A stretch of DNA of 64,000 nt, from contig NZ_RAHH01000016.1 of the NCBI RefSeq assembly GCF_003602095.1, positions 1-64,000 on the forward strand. The letters run 5' to 3'. The DNA comes from Rahnella woolbedingensis. GTDB lineage: Bacteria; Pseudomonadota; Gammaproteobacteria; Enterobacterales; Enterobacteriaceae. Positions 25,289 to 33,500 of the stretch are shown here, one piece after another (positions within the stretch are counted from its first letter, which is position 1; the number at the start of each line of letters is the position of its first letter). Position numbers and translations under genes: made by a program. Below the pieces are notes generated by a model. That model saw only the letters and a program-made list of their open reading frames with translations. It ran no database searches and was not told where the DNA came from.

Positions 25289-26176
25289 TCACCGGCGATG
25301 CAAACTATCTATAGTTTTATCCCACTCAAACGGCTCCAGATCCGAATACCCGATCCCCTTCGCCGCCAGCGCGTCCACCAGCCCTTGCTGGGCCAGCACC
25401 GTGCCGGAACTCATATTCGGCGCGACGCCCACGTCTTGCAGCGTTTTAACCACTTCCCGCATCTCCTCGGCACGACGTTTGCCGTGTTCGGCAATCCGGC
25501 TGATGAGATAATGCGGTAACTGCGCGTCCCAGCCGAGTGACGGAAAACTGGCGTGCAGCGAAGCCAGCACTTCGTTCCCGACGCCGTACTGGCGGGCGGC
25601 GCTCAGGCATTCGGCGGTCAGCGCTTCCAGGCCTTTGATCATCACGCTGCGGCACATTTTGATGGCGGAGGCTTCTCCCACGGTGGTGCTGTGGACTTTG
25701 CTGCTGAATCCGTTTTCATTCAGCCATTCGCTGATAGCATTTACCTGCGTGCCGCCCAGCAGCAGCGGGGTTTTCAGCCGCGCAGGGGGATAGGGTGCCA
25801 TCACCGCGACGTCAATATAATTGCCGCCCGCCTGTTCAGTCAGAGCCATCGCCTCGCGTTTGGTATGCGGTGAAACTGAATTCAGATCCAGAAAGAACTG
25901 TCCGGGGGCGAGATGCCGGGCGACGGTTTCGGCCACATTCAGCGCTTCGGCGGCGGTCACGGCAGAAAAAATGATCTGACTGCCTTTCATCGCGTCTTCT
26001 GGCGACGCTGCAAAATGCACTCCGGCATCACGGGCGCGCTGCCGGATAACGGCTGAATCCGTCTGCTTATCAAACGCCACAATATCCAGCGCCGGATTTT
26101 GTTTTTTTAAATCCGTTGCCAGAATCGTGCCGACCTCGCCGAGGCCAATTAAGGTAACGCGGGTCACTTTATTCAT
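25289..26176 (-). CDS. 6PGDH-like NAD(P)-dependent oxidoreductase (DUF1932) of the gallate operon
   Basis: A 295-residue protein starting at ATG 26176 (AGGAG upstream), overlapping the galD stop by 8 bases. The N-terminal Rossmann motif is TLIGLGEVGTILATDL, followed by a beta-hydroxyacid dehydrogenase-like FLDLNSVSPHTKREA. The conserved KMCRSVMIKGLEAL holds the catalytic-type lysine in the helical C-terminal half (DUF1932). It is neither the classic GFO/IDH-type LigC nor a standard 6-phosphogluconate dehydrogenase. Co-transcription with galBCD suggests oxidation or reduction of a 2-oxo/4-carboxy intermediate or side product, but the substrate is unknown. Confidence is high for the fold, low for the role. 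Confidence 0.82.
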   Translation of the reverse strand: MNKVTRVTLIGLGEVGTILATDLKKQNPALDIVAFDKQTDSAVIRQRARDAGVHFAASPEDAMKGSQIIFSAVTAAEALNVAETVARHLAPGQFFLDLNSVSPHTKREAMALTEQAGGNYIDVAVMAPYPPARLKTPLLLGGTQVNAISEWLNENGFSSKVHSTTVGEASAIKMCRSVMIKGLEALTAECLSAARQYGVGNEVLASLHASFPSLGWDAQLPHYLISRIAEHGKRRAEEMREVVKTLQDVGVAPNMSSGTVLAQQGLVDALAAKGIGYSDLEPFEWDKTIDSLHRR

Positions 26177-27281
26177 GGCGGAGCTCCTGATGTCCGTCCC
26201 AGACGCTGGCGGGGATTGCGACGCGGCCTTCAAAAATCAGTCGGGCGGTGCGTAACAGTGCGCAGCCTTTAAGACGTTGTGCGCCGGTTTGGGTCGGATC
26301 GAGTTGTAATTCCACGCTGAATTCGCCGGTCGGATGTTCGACGCTGATGAGTGGCGTGTTGCCAGCGGGTGCGTGCGCCAGACCTTCGGTGATGCTGCCC
26401 GGGATCAGACAGGCGCTGGCGACGCTGACCGCGCCGAGCACGCCAATCGAGGCGTGGCAGCGATGCGGAATAAACGTCCGGCTGGAGATAGCACCGCCGT
26501 TTCGCGCTTCAGCGATCAGCGTCATTTTCGGCACGCTGCGCTGCGATACATCGCCCAGATTCATTTTCGGACCGGCCTGCAAGCGGACCGACTCGAGACG
26601 CTTTTTCAGCGCCGTGTCGGCATCCAACTGTTCGCGGGTTTCATAACCACTGCGCCCGAAATCGGCAGCACGCAGCAGGATCACCGGCATACCGTTGTCG
26701 ATGCAGGTCACGTCGACGCCGTCGAACGTGTCGCGGGCGTTGCCGGTCGGTAGCAATGCGCCACAACTCGAACCGGCGATATCGGCAAATTCCACGCTGA
26801 TTTTGGCCGCGGTACCCGGCACGCCGTCGATGCGTAAATCACCCTGATAGCAAACCTGACCGTCTTTGACCGGTACATACGCGGTCGCAAGTTGTCCGGT
26901 GTTTTCCATAAAAATGCGTACCAGCGTGATGCCGCTCTGCGGGCTGACCAGATCCCGTTCGATAGCGAACGGGCCGACAGCGGCCAGAATATTGCCGCAG
27001 TTTTGTCCGTAATCCACCACCGCTTTATCGACATTCACCTGAGCAAAAAGATAATCGACGTCGGCATCAGGGCGCGCTGAAGGACGCACAATCGCCACTT
27101 TACTGGTCAGTGGATCGGCGCCACCGAGGCCGTCTATCTGACGCGGATCGGGGGATCCCATCACCGCCAGCAGCACGCGGTCGCGCAGGCTGTCGTCTTG
27201 CGGTAAATCGTCCGCCAGAAAGAACGCACCTTTTGAGGTGCCGCCGCGCATCAGCAGGCAGGGAATTCGGGTCTGCGGCAT
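26169..27281 (-). CDS. galD: 4-oxalomesaconate tautomerase GalD (PrpF family)
   Basis: A 370-residue PrpF-family isomerase. It opens PCLLMRGGTSKGAFFLADDL, then MGSPDPRQIDGLGGADPLTSK, DYGQNCGNILAAVGPFAI and a late HPTGEFSVEL, all standard for the family. GalD of Pseudomonas putida interconverts keto and enol forms of 4-oxalomesaconate so that the hydratase can act. Assignment to GalD rather than PrpF or other family members rests on its place between the PIG-L-type hydratase/aldolase genes and a dehydrogenase, in a locus with gallate dioxygenase. It starts 9 bases after galC. Confidence 0.88.
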   Translation of the reverse strand: MPQTRIPCLLMRGGTSKGAFFLADDLPQDDSLRDRVLLAVMGSPDPRQIDGLGGADPLTSKVAIVRPSARPDADVDYLFAQVNVDKAVVDYGQNCGNILAAVGPFAIERDLVSPQSGITLVRIFMENTGQLATAYVPVKDGQVCYQGDLRIDGVPGTAAKISVEFADIAGSSCGALLPTGNARDTFDGVDVTCIDNGMPVILLRAADFGRSGYETREQLDADTALKKRLESVRLQAGPKMNLGDVSQRSVPKMTLIAEARNGGAISSRTFIPHRCHASIGVLGAVSVASACLIPGSITEGLAHAPAGNTPLISVEHPTGEFSVELQLDPTQTGAQRLKGCALLRTARLIFEGRVAIPASVWDGHQELRHE

Positions 27282-27290
27282 ATCGGCTCC

Positions 27291-28016
27291 TCAGCGCTTT
27301 TCGGCTTGTTCTAATTCTTCGGTGGAATCAAAATATTTCAGGCCTTTTTCCGCCAGACGCGGGCGCATGTTGTAGATATCCAGCCCGAGTTCGCCATCCG
27401 CCATTCTTGCGCGTTTGCTCTCTTCCAGCGTTTCCCGTTCGCGGCTGGCCTGCACCACTTGTGCGACTTCTTCACGGCGCACCACGACCACACCGTCGTC
27501 ATCGGCCACGATGGCATCGCCCGGATACACCAGCTGTCCGGCGCAGACCACCGGCACGTTAACGGAACCGAGCGTTTCCTTGACGGTGCCCTGCGCATGA
27601 ACCGCCCGCGACCAGACCCGGAATCCCATATCACGAAGGGTTTTGGTATCGCGCACACCGAGATCTGCCACCAGCCCGACCACGCCACGCGCTTTCAGCG
27701 ACGTTGCCAGCAAATCGCCGAAGAAGCCGTCAGAACATGGTGAGGTTGGCGCAACCACCAGAATATCCCCCCGCTGACATTGTTCGACAGCAACGTGGAA
27801 CATCCAGTTATCGCCCGGCGCGGTCAGCACAGTGACGGCACTGCCGGAAATCGCGCAATCTTGCTGAATCGGACGAATGCCTGCGTCCAGCAAACCTTTA
27901 CGTCCCTGCGCTTCATGCACGGTTGCCACGCCAAAGGCGGCGAGTGCGCTAACGTGCGATTTTTCTGCCCGTGGAATATGGCGAACCACGACGCCTTTTT
28001 TGCCGACCAGGCTCAT
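27291..28016 (-). CDS. galC: 4-carboxy-4-hydroxy-2-oxoadipate aldolase GalC (HMG/CHA aldolase)
   Basis: A 241-residue protein of the RraA-like class II pyruvate aldolase family. I start at ATG 28016, overlapping the galB stop (ATGA). Motifs: [38 protein letters not shown] and the metal/substrate loop [22 protein letters not shown] (G-x-D-G-xxRD region, here ADLGVRD), then [14 protein letters not shown]. The enzyme splits 4-carboxy-4-hydroxy-2-oxoadipate into pyruvate and oxaloacetate, the last step of the gallate and protocatechuate 4,5-cleavage routes. LigK/ProA relatives have similar lengths (about 230). Confidence 0.92.
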   Translation of the reverse strand: MSLVGKKGVVVRHIPRAEKSHVSALAAFGVATVHEAQGRKGLLDAGIRPIQQDCAISGSAVTVLTAPGDNWMFHVAVEQCQRGDILVVAPTSPCSDGFFGDLLATSLKARGVVGLVADLGVRDTKTLRDMGFRVWSRAVHAQGTVKETLGSVNVPVVCAGQLVYPGDAIVADDDGVVVVRREEVAQVVQASRERETLEESKRARMADGELGLDIYNMRPRLAEKGLKYFDSTEELEQAEKR

Positions 28017-28759
28017 GCTAAATCCTCCGTCACACGCGGGAAGATGCTCTGATAGCCTTCGCCGTAAACGATGTTTTTGGTGCTGGTGATCCCGACGTTT
28101 CGTTTCGCCTGCACGCCGCGCTGCTGGGCGACGCGGGTGTAGTATTCCCACAAATGTTCCTGACCGGCCATGCACTGAATGGCCTGATATTTCTTGTCCC
28201 AGACTTCGGTGATATCGAGCAGAACGTCGGGTTTCCACTCGCATTGTTCCGGCTGATGCGGCTCAAAACAGTAAACAGGCGGTGCGCCGACGATAGTTTC
28301 GCCAGGCTTATAGCCTTCGGCCTGGGCGATAATCCGCGCTTCCTGCGCCAGATGTGTCGCCATCGGATGGTCATAGTTGTACGGGTCTTTCAGGGAGTGC
28401 GTCAGCACGAAATGCGGCTGCACGCGGCGGTACACATCGGCAAGGCGGAACAGCGATTCTTTGTCGGCACGCAGCGGATAATCACCCATATCGAAAAACT
28501 CAACGGTCGCACCGAGAATTTCTGCGGCCGCCATCGCTTCTTCGCGACGCGATGCTTTCACGATTTCTTCGGTCATATTGCCTTTACGCCACAATTTTGC
28601 GGATTCCCCGCGCTCGCCAAACGACAGGCAAACGATGTGGACGGCGTAACCGGCCTGGGTGTGTTTGGCGATGGCGCCGCCCGCGCGCCAGACGAAATCG
28701 GCGGAATGGGCGCTGACGACTAATGCGCTTTTAGCATCATCTTTTATTGGCTGAGTCAT
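28013..28759 (-). CDS. galB: 4-oxalomesaconate hydratase GalB (PIG-L/LmbE family)
   Basis: A 248-residue PIG-L-type metalloenzyme, starting at ATG 28759 ([21 protein letters not shown]). The PIG-L zinc motif AHxDD appears as AHSADF, the variant used by GalB-type hydratases. Others are [45 protein letters not shown] (second metal His) and [12 protein letters not shown]. GalB adds water to 4-oxalomesaconate to give 4-carboxy-4-hydroxy-2-oxoadipate; it is unrelated to LigJ, which does the same reaction in sphingomonads. First gene of the minus-strand arm, divergent from the LysR regulator. Confidence 0.92.
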   Translation of the reverse strand: MTQPIKDDAKSALVVSAHSADFVWRAGGAIAKHTQAGYAVHIVCLSFGERGESAKLWRKGNMTEEIVKASRREEAMAAAEILGATVEFFDMGDYPLRADKESLFRLADVYRRVQPHFVLTHSLKDPYNYDHPMATHLAQEARIIAQAEGYKPGETIVGAPPVYCFEPHQPEQCEWKPDVLLDITEVWDKKYQAIQCMAGQEHLWEYYTRVAQQRGVQAKRNVGITSTKNIVYGEGYQSIFPRVTEDLA

Positions 28760-28866
28760 GAGGGTGTCCTTGGTTTTATTGTTCTCAAAATGTCTGAGTT
28801 CCATGCTGTCAGCCTGCGCCCGTGACGGGTAATTCATTTGATTGCAGAAGGTATGCATTTTATTTA

Positions 28867-28992
28867 TATAACCGTCATACTTCACATTGCGGATGCGTTG
28901 GCTGTGCTCAATCTCCCGAATCACTTACTTATGTAAGCTCATCGGATGCTCTCGCTTGCCGCCTTCCCGTAACGTGGATTATTTAGGTTATA
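28867..28992 (-). repeat. ERIC-like element between galB and the LysR regulator
   Basis: 126 bases with terminal inverted repeat TATAACC ... GGTTATA. It contains the ERIC centre TCACTTACTTATGTAAGCTC and the flanks GATGCGTTGGCTG and CTTGCCGCCTTCC. It occupies much of the divergent promoter region, leaving about 107 bases to galB and 42 to the regulator. Orientation is nominal because the element is palindromic. Confidence 0.9.
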
Positions 28993-29034
28993 GTGCTGAG
29001 GGATGTCACTGAAAGGAACTAACAGGAGAAGGGG

Positions 29035-30264
29035 ATGGCAGAGACTGAGATGCTGAGTAACCTGATGCAAATACGGGCATTTTGTCAGGTTGTCGATCAG
29101 GGAAGCGTATCGCGCGCAGCCGATGAGCTTTACCGCACGCAGTCGGCAGTCACGCGGGCGATACGGGATCTGGAACAGGCGCTCGATGTGCCGCTGTTTG
29201 AGCGTCATGCTAACGGCATGTTGCTGACCGATTTCGGTAAATGCCTGCTGCCCCGTGCGCGGCGGGCCATTGCCGAGCTGCATCAGATCCCCTCGCAGTT
29301 GGCGAAATTACAGGGCAAAAGCGGGCAGCGGCGTGGCGATACCGAACCGCTGTATCTGTTTAATGTCCGGCGTCTGCAAATTTTTATCTCCCTGTGCAAA
29401 ACGCGGCATATGCAGACGGTGGCCACTTTGCTGGGCCTTAGTCAGCCCGCGGTCAGTGCAGCACTGAAAGTGCTGGAAAGCGGGGCCGGTCTGGCGCTGC
29501 TTGAGCGCACGCCACACGGCATGATGCCATCACTGGCAGGGCAGGATATCGTGCCGAACCTGCGTCGTGCGCTTAACGAACTGCGCCATATTCCGGCGGA
29601 TATTGCCGCCCGCCGTGGTGTGCTGGAAGGCACGGTGCAGGTCGGCGCGTTACCGCTTGGTCGCACGCGACTGCTTCCGCAGGCGATTATCGGCCTGACG
29701 CAACGATACCGCGGCGTAAAAGTGGTGACCAACGAAAGTGCGTTCAGCACACTGGCCTCAGAGCTGCGTTCCGGCGAAGTGGATTTTATTTTCGGCGCGC
29801 TGCGTTCCAGTGATTACGCGGCGGATATGGCGACGGAAACTCTGTTCACCGAAAGCATGGTGATTCTGGCGAGAAAAGGGCATCCGTTGCTGGGCGTTGC
29901 AGTGACACAGGCGCATCTGCGCGAGGCGCGCTGGGTGTTACCGCGCGCCGAAACGCCCGCCCGACGGCTGCTGGATAACAGTTTTGCCGCAATGAATATG
30001 CCGCCGCCCGATCCGGTGGTGGAAAGCGGTGATCTGGGGATTGTGCGCGGGCTGTTGCTCAGTTCCGACATGCTGGCGGCAGTGTCCGCACGGCAGCTGG
30101 AACACGAGCTTGAGTCCGGCGAACTGGTCAAACTGCCGCTGGATCTGGCCGATACGCAACGCGCCATCGGCCTGACGTTTCGCGCCGGAAGTCTGCTTTC
30201 GCCCGCCGCCGGGGCGTTGGTGGCGGAGATCAGGAAGGTGTGCGACAACTCAACTTTTGCATGA
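29035..30264 (+). CDS. LysR-type regulator of gallate genes with two DNA-binding domains (GalR-like)
   Basis: A 409-residue protein, about 100 longer than a normal LysR regulator. It has two complete LysR helix-turn-helix units. Residues about 10-68 read MQIRAFCQVVDQGSVSRAAD, then RTQSAVTRAIRDLE and PLFERHANGM. Residues about 114-170 read LQIFISLCKTRHMQTVATLL, then LSQPAVSAALKVLE and ALLERTPHGMMPS. A single LysR effector domain follows (TVQVGALPLGRTRLLP, ELRSGEVDFIFGAL, ESGDLGIVRGLL). It is divergent from galBCD and, by analogy with GalR of P. putida, is the likely activator for gallate; the ligand is inferred. RBS AGGAGA precedes the ATG. Confidence 0.88.
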   Translation: MAETEMLSNLMQIRAFCQVVDQGSVSRAADELYRTQSAVTRAIRDLEQALDVPLFERHANGMLLTDFGKCLLPRARRAIAELHQIPSQLAKLQGKSGQRRGDTEPLYLFNVRRLQIFISLCKTRHMQTVATLLGLSQPAVSAALKVLESGAGLALLERTPHGMMPSLAGQDIVPNLRRALNELRHIPADIAARRGVLEGTVQVGALPLGRTRLLPQAIIGLTQRYRGVKVVTNESAFSTLASELRSGEVDFIFGALRSSDYAADMATETLFTESMVILARKGHPLLGVAVTQAHLREARWVLPRAETPARRLLDNSFAAMNMPPPDPVVESGDLGIVRGLLLSSDMLAAVSARQLEHELESGELVKLPLDLADTQRAIGLTFRAGSLLSPAAGALVAEIRKVCDNSTFA

Positions 30265-30623
30265 GAATTTTGATTCTGGATTAACTGGATGTTCGAAATA
30301 TGAACGATGTAGATTTCTGATCCTGGGATGGGAATATTATTATAAATAAAAATCAGACAAATACCGATTCACTGTCTTAACTAAATACCGGCGGTAGAAG
30401 CTCTTCATTTTTAACCGATTCTGACGGCATAGGGAATTCTCTAATTTTTCAATCTGGGTCACTTTTGTGTCCGTTTTGTACATGAATGACTTGTCACTTT
30501 GAGGTAAGATACCAAAAGATATGAAGGATATGCCTGTTTGTTGATAAACCTTGTTTAAATATGTGTTGAGAAACAATGGTTAGATATTGCTCTCGCCTTT
30601 TGGGGGTGTGAAGAGACTGGACT
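30265..30623. other. Intergenic before the LPS genes, with partial ops-like element
   Basis: AT-rich, no supported gene. GGCGGTAG at 30390-30397 matches the first eight bases of the RfaH-recruiting ops element, but the next bases (AAGC) depart from it. It lies about 230 bases before the glycosyltransferase gene. Confidence 0.4.
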
Positions 30624-31736
30624 ATGATAACTAAGAAAAAAGAAGTTATTAACAAAAAGAAAATACTTCTGGTGACAGATTTACTTATCGGGCGTGGCGG
30701 TATGGAAAACGTGACCAGTCAGGTAATTTCAGCCCTCAATAAGAGTGGAGAGTTTGAGGCGGGTTTTTTCGTTATCAATAGCGGCGAAACGACGCACTCA
30801 AAATCCTGGCTGGAAAACGTCGTGCTCTTTGAAAGTGTATGCGCGTTAAGAAATAAAAAAGTAAAAAACTTCATACATACTCTCCGTCTTCTATTTTTTA
30901 TCAGGAAATATAAACCAGAGCATATTATTACGCTCAATACGATACCCAATTTGATGGCGCATCGGGCGATTAAATATTCTGCACATAAAGCCATTTTATC
31001 GACGTGGATGCATCTCCCACCCAAAGATCGTTACCGTCCGCATTATTTATTATTAGCAGATCACCACTTTTCAATTAGCAATGAAATAAAAAATCAGCTG
31101 GTTGAGTTGGGTATAAACAATAACAATGTCGATGTTGTTTTTAACCCGGTAAATAAATCCAGCAAGACGATTTTAAGACCTGAGCAGTTGAGGATCCTTT
31201 ATATCGGCAGGATTCACTTTGAAAGACAAAAACAGTTAAAAGACCTCTTTGATGCGCTTGCACGGGTAAGCGTTGATTGGACATTAGATATTATTGGGGA
31301 TGGCGAAGATTTAACCGAATGTCAATCTTATACCCAGCGACTGGGGATTTCAGACCAGGTTACCTGGCATGGATGGAAAAATGACCCCTGGGAATACGTT
31401 GAAAATAATATCAAAGAAGTCACGTGTCTGGTCATGACGTCTAATTTTGAGGGTTTCCCGCTGGTGCTGCTGGAAGCTGTCTCTCGTGGGATATATTGCG
31501 TTACATCTGATTGCATCAGCGGTCCGTCAGAAATAATTGAAAACAATATAAATGGGCAACTTTATCCTCAGAATGACATTATTGAGCTATCTAAAATCAT
31601 TGCTACACTTGGCAATGGTCTGCGTCTACCAGAGCATGCTTTGATAAAAGAAAGTATCGGGAAATTTTACGAAGATGCATATATGAATAATTTTAAGAAC
31701 ATTCTTAATAATATTGCTGAGGGAAAAGATGAATAG
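30624..31736 (+). CDS. LPS glycosyltransferase, GT4 family, WaaB/RfaB-like
   Basis: A 370-residue GT-B fold enzyme. The N-terminal donor loop is GRGGMENVTSQVISAL, and the C-terminal half reads RILYIGRIHFERQKQLKDLFDAL, WTLDIIGDGEDLTECQSY, LGISDQVTWHGWKNDPW and the retaining E-x7-E motif SNFEGFPLVLLEAVSRG. The spacing and wording of these blocks resemble E. coli WaaB, which adds galactose to the LPS outer core (about 359 residues). Sugar and linkage cannot be told. It overlaps the next gene by 8 bases. Base composition is much more AT-rich than the flanking gallate genes, a sign of transfer. Confidence 0.85.
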   Translation: MITKKKEVINKKKILLVTDLLIGRGGMENVTSQVISALNKSGEFEAGFFVINSGETTHSKSWLENVVLFESVCALRNKKVKNFIHTLRLLFFIRKYKPEHIITLNTIPNLMAHRAIKYSAHKAILSTWMHLPPKDRYRPHYLLLADHHFSISNEIKNQLVELGINNNNVDVVFNPVNKSSKTILRPEQLRILYIGRIHFERQKQLKDLFDALARVSVDWTLDIIGDGEDLTECQSYTQRLGISDQVTWHGWKNDPWEYVENNIKEVTCLVMTSNFEGFPLVLLEAVSRGIYCVTSDCISGPSEIIENNINGQLYPQNDIIELSKIIATLGNGLRLPEHALIKESIGKFYEDAYMNNFKNILNNIAEGKDE

Positions 31737-32982
31737 CAGATCTAGAACTGCTTTTTTGAAAAAATTAGTGAATATATCGGCTATCGCGCTGTGTATGTCA
31801 CTTTCATTGAGTATGTTTGTTACCGGATGGCCGCAGAAAATATTTTATGTGGTTTCTTATGTGAGTTTTTTTACTGTTTTGTATGCGGTATTCAATAAAG
31901 ATATTTCATATCATAATGATCGCTTTCATCTGGTGATGTTCCTTTCATTGGTTTTTTTGGCTGTGGTTCGTTTTGTGTGGGCGATAACGCTAAAGCATAA
32001 TGGTATCGCACCTTCGCCGACCAGTGCAGGCATAATTAACAACTACTTAGTGGGCAGTAAAAGGATCCTCCTCGGTGCTTTCGTCATCTTGTGTCTTTCT
32101 GTATATAGTTACCTGATAAGCAGGAAAACAATATTATTCAGCAAAGCGATAATTATGATTGGGTTGGTTGCTACGCTGGGATTCGGGTTATATGAGCATT
32201 ATTATACCTTAATTGATCGTATAAAAATGACCACTGATGCTTCATCGATGGCATCTTATATGATTGTTTTTATTTATTGTGCATATTTAGGATTAAGCAG
32301 GCTGGAAGAACATCGCTACTCGAAATATCTCGATTTAGTGGCTTTTGTTCTGACTTTTTTTCTCCTGTATTTATGCGGAACACGAATAACTATACTGGCA
32401 CTTATACTCCTGAAAGTGACTTTCATTTTCATAGAGTATAAAGTTGACCTAATAAAAAACTGGCGGGTAATGGGGCTCGTTCTGCTCGCTGTTATAGCTA
32501 TCCTTGGGATCACCGGCAACCGCTGGGCTCAGGGTATTAATGATATCCAGAAATATGATGTTCAAAGTTCAACATCACTAGGCGCCCGGGTTGCTATATG
32601 GGAAAGTGGCGTATCTCTGTTGCATCGGCATATTGGTTTTACATCGCCTGATGATAGAACGACTCTGGCCAGGGAATTTATAAAAGCGCACCACCCGGAA
32701 AATTATGAAGGGTATAACAATGTGCAATATAATATGCACAACGAATTTCTTGAGGTGACTACCCTTCAGGGGTTATGGGGTACACTCGCTTTATTATTTC
32801 CTTATCTGGTATTAATTTATGGATGGGTTCGGAGATATGATGTTAGAGGGATTGTGTTACCCTTTATCGTATTATTCGTGACCGGGCTGACGGATTCAGT
32901 CATCCTTTATAATCAGACCGCTACACTATTTGTTATGTCGTTGGCCGTATGTTGTATTAATCTAAGGAAAACTGCTGATTGA
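31729..32982 (+). CDS. O-antigen ligase (WaaL/Wzy_C)-like membrane protein
   Basis: A 417-residue membrane protein with about ten to twelve hydrophobic segments, starting at ATG 31729 inside the end of the previous gene. The large periplasmic loop ends with NMHNEFLEVTTLQGLWGTLA, the Wzy_C/O-antigen ligase signature (H-N-x-F/Y-L-x) that carries the catalytic His in WaaL. Conserved arginines precede it (CGTRITILALI). It probably joins O-antigen or another glycan to the lipid A-core made with the neighbouring glycosyltransferase. A polymerase (Wzy) role is the alternative, because the families share this domain. Confidence 0.85.
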   Translation: MNSRSRTAFLKKLVNISAIALCMSLSLSMFVTGWPQKIFYVVSYVSFFTVLYAVFNKDISYHNDRFHLVMFLSLVFLAVVRFVWAITLKHNGIAPSPTSAGIINNYLVGSKRILLGAFVILCLSVYSYLISRKTILFSKAIIMIGLVATLGFGLYEHYYTLIDRIKMTTDASSMASYMIVFIYCAYLGLSRLEEHRYSKYLDLVAFVLTFFLLYLCGTRITILALILLKVTFIFIEYKVDLIKNWRVMGLVLLAVIAILGITGNRWAQGINDIQKYDVQSSTSLGARVAIWESGVSLLHRHIGFTSPDDRTTLAREFIKAHHPENYEGYNNVQYNMHNEFLEVTTLQGLWGTLALLFPYLVLIYGWVRRYDVRGIVLPFIVLFVTGLTDSVILYNQTATLFVMSLAVCCINLRKTAD

Positions 32983-32990
32983 CCCGCATA

Positions 32991-33024
32991 TAATATAAGG
33001 ATTCAATTATGAATCCTTATATTA
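32991..33024. terminator. Bidirectional AT-rich hairpin between convergent genes
   Basis: Perfect 15-base arms TAATATAAGGATTCA / TGAATCCTTATATTA with loop ATTA, between the ligase and aroQ stop codons. It is likely to end both transcripts. Confidence 0.65.
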
Positions 33025-33045
33025 GTACCTCTGATAATTTCTGCT

Positions 33046-33486
33046 TTACTTATCCAGATTCACCACCGCCTGCCTGATTGCATATTCATACCCCTGAATG
33101 CCGAAACCGCAGATTACGCCGACGGAAACGTCTGAGAGAAAGGAGTGATGGCGGAATACGTCGCGTTTATGCACGTTGGTGATGTGCACTTCGTACAGCG
33201 GCAGGCTGACGGCGGTCACGGCATCGCGGATGGCGACGGAGGTGTGCGTCCAGGCGGCGGCGTTCAGGACAATCGCATCCACCGTGCCCCGGCAGGCCTG
33301 AATGCGGTCAATCAGCCCGCCTTCGTGATTGGTCTGGAAGAATTCGATAGTTGCGCCGCAGTTTTCACCGGTCTGATGGCACAGCTTTTCGATGGTCGCC
33401 AGTGTGTCGTGGCCGTAGGTTTCCGGTTCGCGGGTGCCGAGCAGATTGAGATTCGGGCCGTTAAAGACGGCGATTTTATAACTCAT
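33046..33486 (-). CDS. aroQ: Type II 3-dehydroquinate dehydratase
   Basis: A 146-residue protein starting at ATG 33486. Family blocks: VFNGPNLNLLGTREPETYGH (with the catalytic Tyr), FFQTNHEGGLIDRIQ, LPLYEVHITNVHKRDVFRHH (catalytic His region) and GFGIQGYEYAI. The usual N-P-G-A-Y/W-THTS appears as NAAAWTHTS, a variation near the active site worth noting. It interconverts 3-dehydroquinate and 3-dehydroshikimate. As the last gene of a gallate transport/cleavage arm, it probably feeds quinate-derived 3-dehydroshikimate toward gallate or protocatechuate rather than serving aromatic biosynthesis (inference). Confidence 0.92.
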   Translation of the reverse strand: MSYKIAVFNGPNLNLLGTREPETYGHDTLATIEKLCHQTGENCGATIEFFQTNHEGGLIDRIQACRGTVDAIVLNAAAWTHTSVAIRDAVTAVSLPLYEVHITNVHKRDVFRHHSFLSDVSVGVICGFGIQGYEYAIRQAVVNLDK

Positions 33487-33500
33487 GGTCTTTCCTTTCT

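Noticed and set aside
30340..30576. 78-codon minus-strand ORF between the LysR gene and the LPS genes
   Set aside because: AT-rich, no family similarity recognised, no good RBS, and it overlaps the likely promoter of the LPS genes.
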